Positions 23,485 through 36,169 of a stretch of DNA of 64,000 nucleotides are shown here, one piece after another (the first letter of the stretch is position 1; each line of letters opens with the position of its first letter). Below the pieces are notes generated by a model. That model was not told the DNA's origin, did not search any database, and saw only the letters and a list, made by a program, of their open reading frames with translations. A program made the position numbers and the translations under genes. Source of the DNA: Uranotaenia lowii (Eukaryota > Arthropoda > Insecta > Diptera > Culicidae); NCBI RefSeq assembly GCF_029784155.1, contig NC_073693.1, forward strand, positions 146,694,843 through 146,758,842, written 5' to 3'.

Positions 23485-24528
23485 GTAAGTTCAATTGATC
23501 TTTTGCAATGTTCATAATTTTAAGTTAAGGGATTTAAAGTTTAAAAGCTGAAATCGAAAAAGTAAACCTTTAAATGGTCAGGTATTTAGCATTATGGAAA
23601 TTATAAAAAAAAAACTTCTTCGAAAAACAAATGTATGACAACTATCAAAAAGGGTTTTAAAAGTAAAAATTTGCACTGTTCAACTTTATACTGTTAACCA
23701 GACTATGATGTGGCAATGGATGTATGAGAACCGTTTCATGATCGAATTTTGAAAACCGACCATATGCATTTTGTAGATTGGCTTAAAAGGCCTGCCCCGT
23801 GCAAAATTTAAGCTCAATCGGACTTGATTTAGGAGTGTCTCAAAGCGCTTATAGTTTCCTTTTTTTTCAATTTCGAAAATCGGCAAACGAAATCGGAAAA
23901 ATCGAAATTTAAATGTTAATGCCAAATGCTAAAAGCATAAAACTTCAATATTTGGTGCTAGCTCGAAAAAAAATTGGTTGAAAGTCGACTATCTGATACG
24001 TCTTAGAATGTCGAGTAAGGCCAAATATCGAGATAACACCTCACGATCACGACATGTTTTGCTTTTTGAACTCGTTTGGCATCAATTGAAAATATTTATT
24101 TTTCAATTGCCTTTCGCTTCCTTTGTGTGATTTTTTTAGTCCTCAAAGTACCAGAAAATCGATTTTGGATCAAATTTTTTTTCGGAATAACACCAGATTT
24201 CGATGTTAAATCTATTTTAAGTCATTTGGTTTAAAAATCAAAATTAGAATTATGCCTATTTCTTTTGGTCTCCTTTTAGATGGTTTTTGAGAGTTAAAAA
24301 ATGCAAACTTTTAGCCCTTTAAAACACTCCTTAATCATGTTCGAATATGCTGAAATTTTGCTCTGGCCATTCAACAAAATGAATATGTTCGGATTTTGAA
24401 ATTCGATATGGCCCTTTTGACTGCCATCCTAGTAGGTGTAGATCGTTAAAAAAATTTTTGGACGCAAGAATATAAAAAATATAATAACTCAATTTGATTT
24501 TTTTTTGTCACATTTGGAAATACATTAA

Positions 24529-24650
24529 TGAAAAAATCCTGGTAAAATCCGGGTTTTTTTCAACGAAATCAAAGGAATCGGACCGAACCGGAATATTCTA
24601 ATACTGGATTAAATATCTGGGTAAAACCGGGCATTCTTGCAATTTTAAGC
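24529..24650 (+). repeat. CCGGGCA-family repeat fragment (copy 2)
   Basis: GGTAAAATCCGGGTTTTTTTC, GGACCGAACCGGAATATTCTA and GGGTAAAACCGGGCATTCTT match the right-hand third of the copies at 14798 and 41943. It is a non-coding, truncated copy. Confidence 0.6.
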
Positions 24651-24769
24651 TAAAACTAACGATATACATGAAATGATTGTATCGAAAGCTATTCCGTCAA
24701 CTTATCCGAATATGTTTCCCTACTTTTTGCTGAGGCTTTTAAATCCACACAAAGTCCCCTTCAAGGTTG

Positions 24770-25165
24770 CCGAAATCACACAAAGTTCTCTAATTTCACA
24801 GAATTTCGAGCAAATTTTCATCACAGAATCTGTGTCATAGAACACAGAATTTTGGAAATATTAACAGATTTCGCAGATTTTCTAAATTTTGAACGAGTTT
24901 TCAAAAATTATAAATTTTATGTCAACATACATTTCGGATTCCTAACTTTGTTTTGGAATAACATGATAAGATTGGTTATGTCAATTGGTTTTTCTTAAGT
25001 AAAATGTAAAAAAGTCCCATTCCAATTACAATTCCAATTTTCGGAGAAATTTATAATAGTTCCATCAAAGAAAACCATCACAGAATTTCTGGGTAAAATC
25101 ACAGAAAGTCAGAATTTTTATTCGCAAAAACACAGAATTTTTTTTTTCGCAACCTTGGTCCCCTT
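24770..25165 (+). repeat. Interspersed repeat, CACAGAATTT family (copy 2)
   Basis: CACAGAATTTC-type words recur here (24797, 24822, 24841, 25079, 25129). The part from 24940 to 25160 aligns with 12475-12680. The end TTTCGCAACCTTGG resembles TTTCGGCAATTTTGG at about 36258. It is non-coding. Confidence 0.6.
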
Positions 25166-25430
25166 TGATAAATTTGGCTTGATAAGATCTCAAATTGTTG
25201 TGTTTTTTACCGATAACGCAGCACTGCAGAACTTGATTCGTGCACCTTAACAAACCTTTAGCATAACTTGCAACTGGTCTAATTTGACCTGATAAAGAAC
25301 CCATCACCCATCCAAAGATCAACCGGTAGTTATAACTCGCGGCTCAATTTTCCCGATTGTTTGGATAACGTTCCGCTCATAAGCCTACCCCTTTTCTAAT
25401 AGTCACACTAAGAATGGTTGATGAAGCTTA

Positions 25431-25743
25431 GAGCAAATTCACTCGTGTTGGAAAAAAGGAGTAGGAATTTTGACACTTTTAGCACATTTTGAAAACTTTA
25501 CCATGTAAAAACATTTTCAAGATCTGGGGCCTTCAAATATTTTTACAACTCGTGTTCTATTTTCGTATGCTGTGATGCAAAACTAGCTCGATTTCTATCA
25601 CATACGGCTGAAAAAGAAACAGTGTTGTAAAAAAAATTCCACGTCCAAAGATTTATAAAACATTTCTGCATTGTAAAATTTTCAAAATCTGTTACAAGTG
25701 TCAAAATGTCCACCACTTTTTCCCAACACGAGTGAACTAGCTC
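25431..25743. mobile_element. 313-bp MITE with ~80-bp TIRs and TTA duplication
   Basis: The left terminus GAGCAAATTCACTCGTGTTGG and the complement of the right terminus GAGCTAGTTCACTCGTGTTGG extend as imperfect inverted repeats for about 80 bp (shared ATTTTGACACTT and ATTTTGAAAA blocks). TTA lies immediately outside both ends (25428-25430 and 25744-25746), a plausible target duplication. The middle is non-coding. The whole unit is a near-palindrome. Confidence 0.75.
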
Positions 25744-26405
25744 TTAGCGAAGCTTATGGTTGTAAATTGTCGAAGTTCTTCTGGTCATGACCAAAAATTC
25801 GGAAAATTAATCTAGGATGGTGTGCATGATCCTTTATGCTATACCATTACATTGTAGATGTAATTGAGTCGAGTTCGAGAACACAGTCTACCGACTATCG
25901 ACTTCCTGTCATTTATTATTCCATACAAAAGGCGTGTTCAGCTCTGTCAGCTAATGCAGGCATCTAACTATTATCGAGAAATTATGAATGAAATTCCTGT
26001 AGTACGCAAACACAAAAAAATTTCGCAGTTTCGACTTATTTGAAGGGACAGTTTGTACATTGTATCCGAGGAAAATTTTTTGCATAAAGTTCGAGCTATA
26101 CATACACTTCGAACTATACAGCTAGTTCGAGTAATCTTTGGAATATACCAGGGCTGTTACACAGATCTAGAGGCAAAACAGAAAATCCAAGCAACGAAAT
26201 CCACCATAGTAGAGTTAAGACCATTTGGGAAGATTTTGGGAACAGGCTTATAATTAAAAGGGAATTAACTCCTAACGATCTTTATTTAAATAACTATTAC
26301 GCAAAATACTGTTATGAGAAGGTACTTGAGAGACACACCGACGGAAAAACATTCAATGATTTTGCCAATGAAAAACCAAGAAAACATAGATTACGATGTT
26401 TTCTA

Positions 26406-27842
26406 TAGGAGAGAGTGGGGAAACGTGGGCCACTCTCAATATCTCAGATGTGTTGAAATAAAAATCTCAATCCAACTGCCCTCGCCGTCGGTTCGCGAAA
26501 GATTTTTTTCTTAATTTTGTTGACTTAAATTCGCTTCATATATTTCTTTTACTTTTCAAGCTTAAAAAAATACACAATACATAAACACCCGCTAATTGCA
26601 TCGATGGTTAACCTAAAGTTCATAACAAAAATATGCTCATACGCTTCTGATCTTAGTTTTGTCATGTTCTTTGACGTGGAGAAGGAACTTTTGATGAAAC
26701 ATCAATAAGTCACACAAACGTTACAAATTTGTAAATCATAGCTTGTGGAAACCCAGAAAACATGAAATCGTATCACTAAATATAATTTAAGTCGTTTACA
26801 ATAGTGTTGCGAATCGTAATTCTAACTGCATAGTGAAAAGACCGTATAAAATGTTGTCTGAAGTCAGTTTAAATCGGATATGATAGTAAGTCCGCCATGT
26901 TTGTAAATTTTGAAATGATTTTGCTCCCGCGCGGGCGTCAAGTGAGAAAATCATTGCCATGTTCTCTCTGCAATCAGCAGTGCATCCAGATGGCTAAAAA
27001 TCAGATGGGAATTGATTAATATTGACCAATGAGAGAATTGGAATATATTGTCGCTGGCAGCGATTTGAAGACTATGAGAGCAAAATCTAGCACTCTCTTG
27101 CATTCTTCCGATAGGTACGAATAAGGTGTCTGATAACGCCAAATTGGTGTAGTTTTCGTCGGTTTAGAAAGAAATGAAATTTATGTAGGTATGTACATTG
27201 CCTCTACATTGGTAGGTAAATCCTGTTTTTTCAATTTTTATACGAACATTCTATAATGTATATGGAATGTATATCAAACCAGGTACAAAAATGTTTGCTG
27301 GAGAATCGTGGACCACATTTTCTGGCGTTTCTTGGGCCACCTATATTTTTATGTTTTTATACACATTTAGAACTTAAAATACGTTTTTCCTATCTGTAAA
27401 GTTTATTTTATGCTGAATGAAGAGTTATGAAAAATATTTTGACCATCTTATATACGGAATTTTGACGAAACGTTCGCGAGCCAGGATTTCGAAACATTTC
27501 GATCATACACAACTCTCTTTTTAAATTTCCCATCTGAAATAACCTTTAAAATAATGAAATGAGTAATGAAATTACAGTTTTGGCTCAACTCATAAACTTT
27601 GCATGTTATTTAGTCAATTTGTATTTGGTGGCCCACGATAGTCCACTATTTTTCAAAATCCAAAAATTTTGCCTTTTATAAACAGTCAGTACTTGGGGAA
27701 AATTACTTATTTAAAATTTAAAAAAAATACTTCATGATACGTTAGAAATGTTAAAAACCATACATTTTTTTCCATTTTATCTTTAATAATATAGAAGTAA
27801 TGGAGCATAGAAAAAAGTGGCCACTGATTCTCCACTCTCTTA
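26406..27842. mobile_element. GTGGGCCAC-terminated repeat element (copy 1) with nested insert
   Basis: The ends are TAGGAGAGAGTGGGG then AACGTGGGCCAC, and (complement of right end) TAAGAGAGTGGAGAATC then GTGGCCAC. The interior aligns in reverse orientation with the element at 36777-37588. Shared blocks include CATCAATAAGTCACACAAACG, TGCAAAGTTTATGAGTTGA, TGTGTATGATCG and CCTGGCTCGCGA. This copy is about 600 bp longer, mostly because of an insertion at about 26752-27301. No protein is encoded. Confidence 0.7.
26752..27301. mobile_element. Nested ~550-bp TIR element inside the GTGGGCCAC repeat
   Basis: The other copy reads AGCTTGTGGGGAATCGTGG continuously. Here AGCTTGTGG (ends 26748) and GAATCGTGG (about 27303) are separated by about 550 bp. 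The inserted block starts CCCAGAAAACATG and ends ATGTTTGCTGG, so CCAG(A/C)AAACAT is an inverted terminus. It is non-coding. The target duplication is short or unclear. Confidence 0.55.
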
Positions 27843-28261
27843 TACAAATATGCGTCCAAAAAGCATGAAATCGTCTGTTGGCCTATAATGAACCTCATTT
27901 TCAAACCGGCACCATTTTTGATTGCATGAGTTAATTTTGATTAAACTTCAATTATTTTTACATCTTTGGGCCAAATTTCAAGATTTTTCAATGAATTTAG
28001 TGAAGCAATTCCAAATTCCCTTTTTTACGGAAAAAGCTATATCTTCATTTCCAGGCTCTGTAAAGAATTCAAATTTAATTACGCGTCATTTGGATAGTTG
28101 AACTAAATTTTGTAAAAAACATCATGAATATGATAGAGAAATGAAAGCTTGTCCAAGTTGAAAGAGAGTGCGCAGCTTCACGCGGTTTTATTCTTTTTTG
28201 AACGCAACTTTATTTACTACTAATTTTGGCTGAAGATCTGAAGATGCAAATCGATAAGTGG

Positions 28262-29197
28262 TAGGGGAAGAGGGGGCATAATGCCCACGTTAAGAGGAAA
28301 GCCTTGTTTTAGAATACATTTGAAAAGAATAACTTTCATTTTCGATTGTGTTTGGAAGTTTGGTTTATTTTCTGTCTAAATCTTATAGTTAGAATAACTG
28401 GAAGGTCAAAAAAGGCCACAAATTTTTATGAAGTTTGAAGAGTAGGTTGAAAATTGGATTTCAGATTCGGTAGAGGCATAATGCGCATATGTGTGTACCC
28501 AATCGCGCCGTTTAACGTTTAATAAGTGATTTTTGATCCAAGTGCCTCCGAAAGTGTTTGCCAGGTAAAAACACTTCTATTTTACTTCACAAATGGAAAA
28601 AGGTATTGCTACGCGCAGTGCTGACAGAAATACTGAAATTCTTGTGAATAGTTAATTAAATCTATATTAAAATTAGGAATTTTAAATATATTCGTTTATA
28701 TTCAAGATATATTTCCCAATACAACTTAAAAATATGTTTAAAATTGGTGTTATGAAACTGCATATAAATTCAAACATATATGAAACATGCTTAAAGATAA
28801 ACGGACATGGCGCGTTTTGCCCTACCTAGACATGTTTATTAAAAATTGTTCAAAATAACAGAAAAAATATTTAAATAAGGAAATTTTTGTTTTGTGATGA
28901 TTTTCAAGACCAATCTTCATCATTGTAACAGATGTCAGGTATTTTTTTTTTTTGTCGACAGATGCCGTAATTCCTTACGAAAGTCAAGGCACAAATTGCA
29001 AGGAATATGGCTAGAAAAGTATTTTTGGATTTTTGCAGGGATTTATCGCATATTTGATGCTAATTTTTTGTACAAAAGGTTTCTACTGTTAATTAGAAGG
29101 GAATAGCGAACCGAATTCTCAAAATAAGTATATATATAGCTAGATATCGCAGTGGGGCGTTTTGCCAACACTGGGCATTATACCCCCAGTTCCCCTA
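28262..29197. mobile_element. TIR element, GGGGGCATAATGCCCA family
   Basis: The left end TAGGGGAAGAGGGGGCATAA then TGCCCA pairs with the complement of the right end, TAGGGGAACTGGGGGTATAA then TGCCCA. The 936-bp element repeats related words inside (GAGGCATAATGCGCAT near 28473, GCGCGTTTTGCCC near 28810, GGGGCGTTTTGCC near 29154). There is no coding sequence. It is a non-autonomous element. Confidence 0.7.
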
Positions 29198-29554
29198 CCT
29201 ACATAACAATCAACAGCCGAATATACCAAAAAAAACTCCTACAAAAGCGACAATTTTTCTTCCATGGACTTTTGAACATTATATTATAAGGTAGTATTAC
29301 TGAAAATTTCATCAATTTTCATCCGTCCGTTCAAAAGTTATCTACAAATGAAAGTTTTGCATTTTTTTTTCGAGTACACGTTACAACAAATTGTAAAAGA
29401 CCGCCACAAATTGTGGCTGTAGAGAAACATTTTCGACACACGAGATTCTCTTCACAGTGATACTCGTTGGAGAAATGAGCAGCAGTGAACGTATTGAACA
29501 TCAGATCAATACTGGGAAGTGAGTCAAAATCTTTTTAGTTAATTCGTTTAACTT

Positions 29555-30345
29555 CCTATACTGCCGTTCTAAGCAAGAATGTCCCATGTGACTTTTGGGT
29601 TATTTTAACTTTTTTGCTGGAAACGGTCTCTTTTAGTGTTAACTTTCGAATAAAAACACAAAAAAGTATACTTTGTTCTGAACTTATACGAAATTTCCAT
29701 CAAGGTGGTTGTCTCTATGTTGATAGTTCTACGCAAGAATGTAACACTAGAGAAATTTCTATGAAAAATGCAAATTTTATCAGAAAATTGTCTTATGATG
29801 AGTTCAAACTGTTGAATTTAATGTTATTCACTGAAAAGAACACTAAAATAGAAGGCAAAGGAGGAGCGAGAAGCCTTGAGTGTTTTATTCAGAGAAAATT
29901 TTCACTAAACACTCTTTGGTAGGCACTACTTACAAGATCCATACTCAACTATACATTTTTATAAACAAAGAGGAACGTATTTTTCAAATTACGGTTTAGC
30001 ATGAGTTTTTGGGAAAAAAAATTAACTACGCAAGCTTTTAAAACGATAGAAAAATTGTAGCCGTGTGACAGTTTTTCGTAGAACTAGCATCGGCATGCGT
30101 TCTGATTCTACGCAAAAGTGTCACACGGTGCATTTTTGGCTCTAATTTGTTATTTTTTGTAGGAAATGTATTTTTTGGCAGAAAACATTGTAAAATGATT
30201 AACTTGAACTGTTCACTACGAAAAAACTGTCGGTGAATTTTTAGTTTGAGAGAATAATTGGAAATATAGCTGATATTTCAATCGCGTTGTTCTCGTTTGC
30301 ACGTTTTTTCACATGGGACAATCTTGCTTAGAACGGCAGTATAGG
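29555..30345. mobile_element. 791-bp MITE with 37-bp TIRs (CCTATACTGCCG...)
   Basis: The left end CCTATACTGCCGTTCTAAGC continues AAGAATGTCCCATGTGA. The right end is its complement for 37 bp with one mismatch. TA dinucleotides at both edges suggest a TA target. Internal subterminal words (GTTCTACGCAAGAATGT near 29726, GATTCTACGCAAAAGTGTCAC near 30105) echo the terminus. No transposase is present. Confidence 0.8.
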
Positions 30346-30559
30346 TGTTGATTAAAATCAACTCAAAACTTCCGAGTTTCAACGTTTTTTCGGACGATTA
30401 CAATTTTTGAACAAGACTTTGCAACTGGAGTTCTCAAAGCATTGATAGGTACTGTCTCAGAAACCTTCATGATTTGCATTGGGTTTTTTTTACAAGATGG
30501 AAATTTGACTTCAAACCATAACAGCCGGGTGTTTACTGCCGTCAGTGGGTTCGTCCAAA

Positions 30560-32512
30560 TAAAACCACCTTGGGCTTCGTGTGTTCTGTTCTTTCTCCTG
30601 TATCCTTTTTCTCCTTTTCCTCCTTCTTCTTTTCCTCTTTCTCCTTTTCCTCTTTCGCCAACTTCAGACTATTACAGAAGACCCCGAGACGTGTTGCGGT
30701 TAGGTAACGCTTTCAAAGTAACTCGCGCCCGTCACAGCCTCCACTCCCATAGGATTTCTAACCACCAAGGCATAGCCGATTGAGAAACTTCCTAGCAGGA
30801 ATCCCGTCACGACCACCCCGCATGATATCTCCGCTTCCTTTTGCTGCAGGAAAGATCGTAGCTGAGTACGTGAGACCTTTTAAGTCCCACCACACGTATG
30901 AGTCAAGATTAGGGTTATACCACGAACTAAGATCACGTTGCTTTTGAATTGTTGTGTCATACGAGGCCCAAGACCTTCCATTAGCTTGTCAAGTTTGGTT
31001 GATTATCTCGCTCTCTCCGTTCATCATCTTTCCTGGTTTGTATGAGATCGCGCATGATTTGCGAGATTTCTTCGACTATAGCACGCCAAGACTGTTCGTC
31101 GTGATACTTCACTCACAACATTTTCAGCGTTCAAATTTTGAAGTTGTTGACGCCTTGAAATGAACCTGGGTCAGACAAAGATAGCATGTTCTGCCGATTC
31201 CTCCGTATCTACTTACGCATTCCGGGCAATAAGGGAGCTGATAACCTTAATCGATAAAGGTATTGCTTAAAGCTCCCATGGCCCAAAAGGAACTGCGTCA
31301 GGTAGAAGTTGACCTCTCCATACTTCCGATTTATCCGGTATGAAAGTCGCGAAATAAGCCTATGCATCCATCTTGCGTTGTTCGATGCGTCCCATTGCTC
31401 CTGCCACTTGAGCATTGACGATGCTTGTTAAACTTTACGCACTCCTCTAACAGCTCTTGCTTCGTAACACTTCATATTCTCCGCCAGAGTTATGTCGATG
31501 GGGATCATGTCCGCGATGACAAAAGCTGCATCTGCTGATATGGTCCTGTATGCACAGGAAACTCGCATGGCTATCAGCCGATGTGTGCTCCTCAATTTAG
31601 ATCTGTTGCGCTCTTCCTCTATGGCGTAGCTTCAGGCCGCTCATCCGTATCGAAGATTCGAAAGAGCTACGCTCGCAAGGAGACGTCTCTTGCTGTTCTT
31701 TGGACCATGGCAGTTCGGCATAATCCAGGCTAATGAATCTATGACATTCGAAGCACTTTCACAACAGTATTTGACATGCGCACCAAAGCTTAAGCGATTG
31801 TCGACCATTACTCCAAGGTATTTCAGCTGCTGTTTCGAAGATGTCGTGTGTCCTCCAACAGTAATCTCCATGCGTGGCACAACTCTTTTATAAGTCACAA
31901 GCAGAACTTCGGTTTTGTGGTGAGCTATCTGAAGCTTAACTCGCGACATCCAGATGCCAACCCTTTCTGCGGACACTGTTGCAAGGTCTCCTACCTCCTC
32001 GATTGTTTCGCCGGTGATCATGACTACGATGTCGCCAGCAAATCCGATTATCTGCACGCCTGCTGGTAGTTTCAGCGTTACATGGCATCCAAAGCATAGA
32101 TCCGAGTATGGAACCCTGTGGAACACCAGCTGTTAGGGCAGTTGATCGTAACCCAGTTTCAGTTTCGTACGTCAGGACTCGATTTTCGAAGAAGCTTCCT
32201 ATTATCCTGCAGAGGGTATTGGGAACACGCATCCTGTGAAGCGCTTTGGAAATTGCTTCCCAGCTGGCATTGTTGAAGGCATTTTTAACGTCAATCGTCA
32301 CAATAGCCTGTCCGCTTCTTTTTATATGCGCGCTTCGCGTACTCTGTCACAATTTGGATGGCGTCCACCGAAGATCTCCCTTCCTGAAAACCGAACTGTC
32401 TGTCCAACAGTCCACTTTCGCCTTCTGTGTATATAATTAGTCTGTTGAATACTATCCTCTCCAGTAGCTTACCAGTAGCTGGTATGCATCGGTTGTTGAC
32501 AAATGTTACAGC
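30560..32512 (-). mobile_element. R1-like non-LTR retrotransposon, 5'-truncated and dead
   Basis: Read on the minus strand, the element begins inside the reverse transcriptase at about 32512 (LLERIVFNRL, QFGFQEGRSSVDAIQIV). It continues to a C-terminal region (WRAIVEEISQIMRDL, about 31050-31090), then a GC-rich 3' UTR, and ends in a purine-rich tract (GGAAAAGGAGAAA-like) near 30594-30662. The 5' half, with ORF1 and endonuclease, is missing, as is usual for target-primed insertion. Confidence 0.8.
31020..32510 (-). pseudogene. R1-like reverse transcriptase pseudogene with FAGD active site
   Basis: Visible reverse-transcriptase blocks in order on the minus strand are QFGFQEGRSS, TIDVKNAFNNASWEAI (about 32250-32300) and GVPQGSILGSMLW (about 32100-32130). 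After a frameshift near 32090 come IIGFAGDIVVM (about 32020-32050), LKYLGVMVDNRLSF, and a C-terminal TQFLLGHGSFKQYL segment (about 31270-31310). The conserved F-A-D-D box reads FAGD: GCT GGC GAC on the minus strand, so the first catalytic Asp is Gly. With that change plus frameshifts the enzyme is inactive. Confidence 0.85.
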
Positions 32513-35500
32513 TCAAGCAAAAAACAAGTTATTTTGTTCTAGAGCCCCCTCGAAGATAATTGGTAATGAAGATCCATTTGAAAGGTTTTTTCGGACCCAA
32601 ATGGGTCCAAAACCGTTTAATACTCTTTTGTGATCCTTTAGCGGGCTTGAATTTTATTCATTCGTAACATTTTTCTCAACAAACCGTATGCCGAGAAAGA
32701 TAGCTAGAAAAACAAATTGGATAAATAAAAATTCCTTTCACAAGGTATTGAAGAGAGAATAAAAATCTTTAAACCTTGCAAACGAATTAAAATCTAAAAA
32801 CAGGTCAACGCTCCATGCTGAAATAAAACTCACCAGAGTGAACCACTCTTTCATATATTGATCAACAATCGAAGGTTGGCTCACATCAGATTTTTGCTTT
32901 GAACAGGAGGCTGCTGTTTGATTCACGCAGCAACAATTTCTCCTTGCACCGAAAGTCCGCAAAGGTACCTACATGAATAAATAATTCATCATCACTTCAT
33001 CTAGCGGAACAAACAACACGCGGGGGCCTGTTGATGAAGATCTTAACGAAACTCGTGGCCAGGACGAATTCCACCAAGTAGAAGCAACATGCATGGTGGT
33101 CCCAGGGCTTTTTTCTTCACTTCCGAATGTGATAGAACGAAAAAATAAATGATGAACCAAATCGGCAGCATCTGGTGTGTGGTGGGAGGACTCAATGAAG
33201 TGAGCAGTGAGCAGTGCTTGGATCGTAAGTCGTGTAAGTCTCTTGCCAGTCTCGATTGGTTTCTTCATCTATTCATCACGATAGAATTGACTGATTGGGA
33301 AAGATGTTCTGGTGGAGAATGCAGATTGGATTATGTAAGTTTGTTAAGAAGATATGTATAGTAACAAGAAAGTTTTTCCGTCATGCAAAATGCAGCGAAC
33401 GGTCGAGTGCCACCAATTTTGGATGAACACTGCCATAGAGCAGATTTTTATTTTGTAAGAGCTTAAGTTTAAGCTGGGATATTTTCTTCGGTGAAAATAT
33501 GAAAAGCTCAATTTCCCAAGAATGTAAATGTTTAAAACTATTAAAAGTGGATGAAGTTTCGTTTACACTAGATATTATGATACTTTCTTTTTAAAATCTG
33601 TTCGAAAAAAACAGTAAGAAACAAAGAAAATATTATTTGATATATCAGTTTCAACCTCGATAGCTTCAATGCGTTTCTGAATTATTACCAAACTTTTCTA
33701 AGCCTAAATCTTTCTCATAACAACCAATCGATTATGATTTGTCTTTGTTCTTCCATCATTTATTTGCTCGAAGAGGCTGTGTTCAATACCAGGGCAGTTA
33801 TCTTCTCGTACTCTGGGCAGATTCATTTTGTTTTGTGCCATGAATAATTTCTATTTCAGTCAACATGAATGAACAACAAAGTGCCTTGCAGCAACGATAG
33901 AGGCATCAACAACAGCAATAAGAACAGGTCATTCACTGTTGCGTTATCGCTTTTCCAGACTTGCAATATTACTCAAGAAAGTGGAAGCCTAATTGATTAG
34001 ATAAATGGAGATGTGTTGCGGGTTGTGTGTGTAGTTTGTGCTGTTGCGTTACGACAGTTTCTTCTTGCTTTTTTTTATTGGACTTTGCTACAATTTAGTA
34101 CCACCAACATCACGAGACCATGGCCAGGGAAACCAACTAACGTTTCTGCTGATAAATAATAGATCAGGGCAAATTAATAATCACTCACTGGGCTCTTAAG
34201 TCGAAATGGTCGTCCGAGGGAGCAGCCTGTTCAAGCTGGCTGCTGGAGTCCTTGCAGCTCACTCGGAGTCGGATTCACTTCCAGGACCAGGGGCAGAGCC
34301 ATCAAACTTATGACTGAATCGTGTACCTATCTGCTCACATGAGGATGATGATGTTGATGACTTACTCCGGTTGACTTTGGATCCATTCCAATTCGCCATT
34401 CCGTGGCGTTTGTCTCCGGGCAATTTAACATTAAATGAATAAATAAATGTTTTCCGTGAAGAATCACAAAACATGGACCCATCCCGGGTGCGTAGATTGC
34501 ATAAGAGTCGCTTTCCTGATTATGTTTGTTGCCCTGGGTGTCTTAAATTCAACTTTAACTGCGGCGGGCTTAAACAATCACATCAACAAGTGATATTTTG
34601 GTTCTTCCTTCCGGAGTTTCTAATTACTCGAGAATTTTACATTTGAAGAACATCATGGAGGGTTTAAAAGTTCAAAATATTTTTTGATTAAATTTATTTG
34701 TGTGGAAGTTATTGAGTTATTGTTTGTTAAAAATGGTTCATTTCAGTTTCAATTTTCAAGAAATCTAAAACGCTGTTTATAATTTTTCATCCACGTCGAA
34801 ATAGGTACTCCGGATTCAGATGGCAATGCACCAATATGACGTCAATTTATAACAAGTGTAAACAACAACGAAACGACGACCATAAACCCTATGAATATAA
34901 CACAAGTCCTACATCAAAACATTACTATTTAAATTCATAAACAAGGTATCAAATCGCACAACTGCAGCTCGAGGGTCAATCAAAAACACGAAGCTGCGAT
35001 TGTTTCACGATGTTTGAATTGGATCACGAATTTCCAATGGGAGCGAATTATTCTCCTCAGAAACGTGTCTAAGAGCGGTGATTCTTGTTTGTTACTAAGT
35101 ATGTAGGTACGAAGGTATGCATAAAAAATAGCAGCGCCATCAAAATCTGCGCAAAATGCTTTGAGCCCATGGGAATTTAATTTCTTTTGTAAAAGACTTA
35201 ATATGGATTAGTTTAATTAAAAAGAAGAACATCATGGCATAGTTTTTTTTAGAAAGAAAAAAAAAACAAGTGTGAAAACTTCCTTTTATCAAAATCTTGG
35301 TACTGTGCAACGTCTTTCATAGTAAAAAAGTTTTTATATTTATTTAATTGGTAAGTTTTGATATCAAACTCCACTTCCTTGTTCAATTTCAAATAAAGAG
35401 ATTGCTCTTGATGTTGCAATTCCAATTGGAAACGAAATTCTTATAAACAAAAATTCTAATCTTCAATTCTACAAAGCACACCGCGTGAACTATTTTATAA

Positions 35501-35590
35501 TACATAACGTTTTATTTGGTGGCCTGGTATTGAAAACCCATCCGGTTCACTTGTGTCTGGTGTTTAAACTTGAGTTCGAACTAGGGTGGT
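32513..35590. other. Intron 1 stretch without recognised genes
   Basis: AT-rich to mixed sequence. Open frames (for example 32969-33268 on the minus strand and 34259-34474 on the minus strand) show no family motif. CAACA/CAGCAA-rich DNA occurs near 33870-33930. Confidence 0.45.
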
Positions 35591-35700
35591 CTAACCGGTT
35601 TTACCGAAACCGGTAAAACCGGTAAAACCGTCCATTTTCTCAATACCGGAATACCGACTTTTGGGACGGTAAAAAACCGGTATTTCCGGTAAATTTTTCA
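35591..35700. repeat. ACCGGTAAA simple-repeat cluster
   Basis: ACCGGTTTTACCGAAACCGG is followed by repeated ACCGGTAAA, CAATACCGGAATACCG and GGTATTTCCGGTAAA within about 110 bp. Several of the words are self-complementary (ACCGGT). It is non-coding. Confidence 0.6.
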
Positions 35701-36169
35701 TCATTATTTCGCATTCTAAAATTGACACAGCTAAACGTTTTTTTACCAAATATTTATGAGTACAAATACTCAAATTTTGTTCAATCAGCTTCAAAATCCA
35801 AGCTCAATAAGCCTTACTGCAAGGTTTATGTGAGATTTGATTATTGCTGAAACTTGTCGATGTAACTTTATGAATTAAAGCTTTTTTCATGAAACTTTAC
35901 AAATTTCAGTTCAGCAATCGAACTAACCCTCCACAACATTTAAAGGCTGTACAAATTTACAATGACTGAAAAAAGATTCAGCTACAAGAAATTGAAATTT
36001 GCTTCACAATAATCACTGAATTTTTCATTGAAAAGCTGGAATTTGATAAAATTTGCAAAAATGTTTTATCTATAAACAGGCCAAGTTTATCAAAATCGTT
36101 TTAAACGGTGCCAGGCTTTCACAAACTTGAAATTTAAAACGAAAAATATTGAATTTTCAATGAATTTAA

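Noticed and set aside
30594..30662. Pyrimidine tract read as a strong splice acceptor region or microsatellite locus
   Set aside because: It is better explained as the purine-rich 3' UTR tract of the minus-strand R1-like element.
32969..33268. 99-codon minus-strand frame in intron 1
   Set aside because: There is no family motif, no repeat context and no splice or polyadenylation context.
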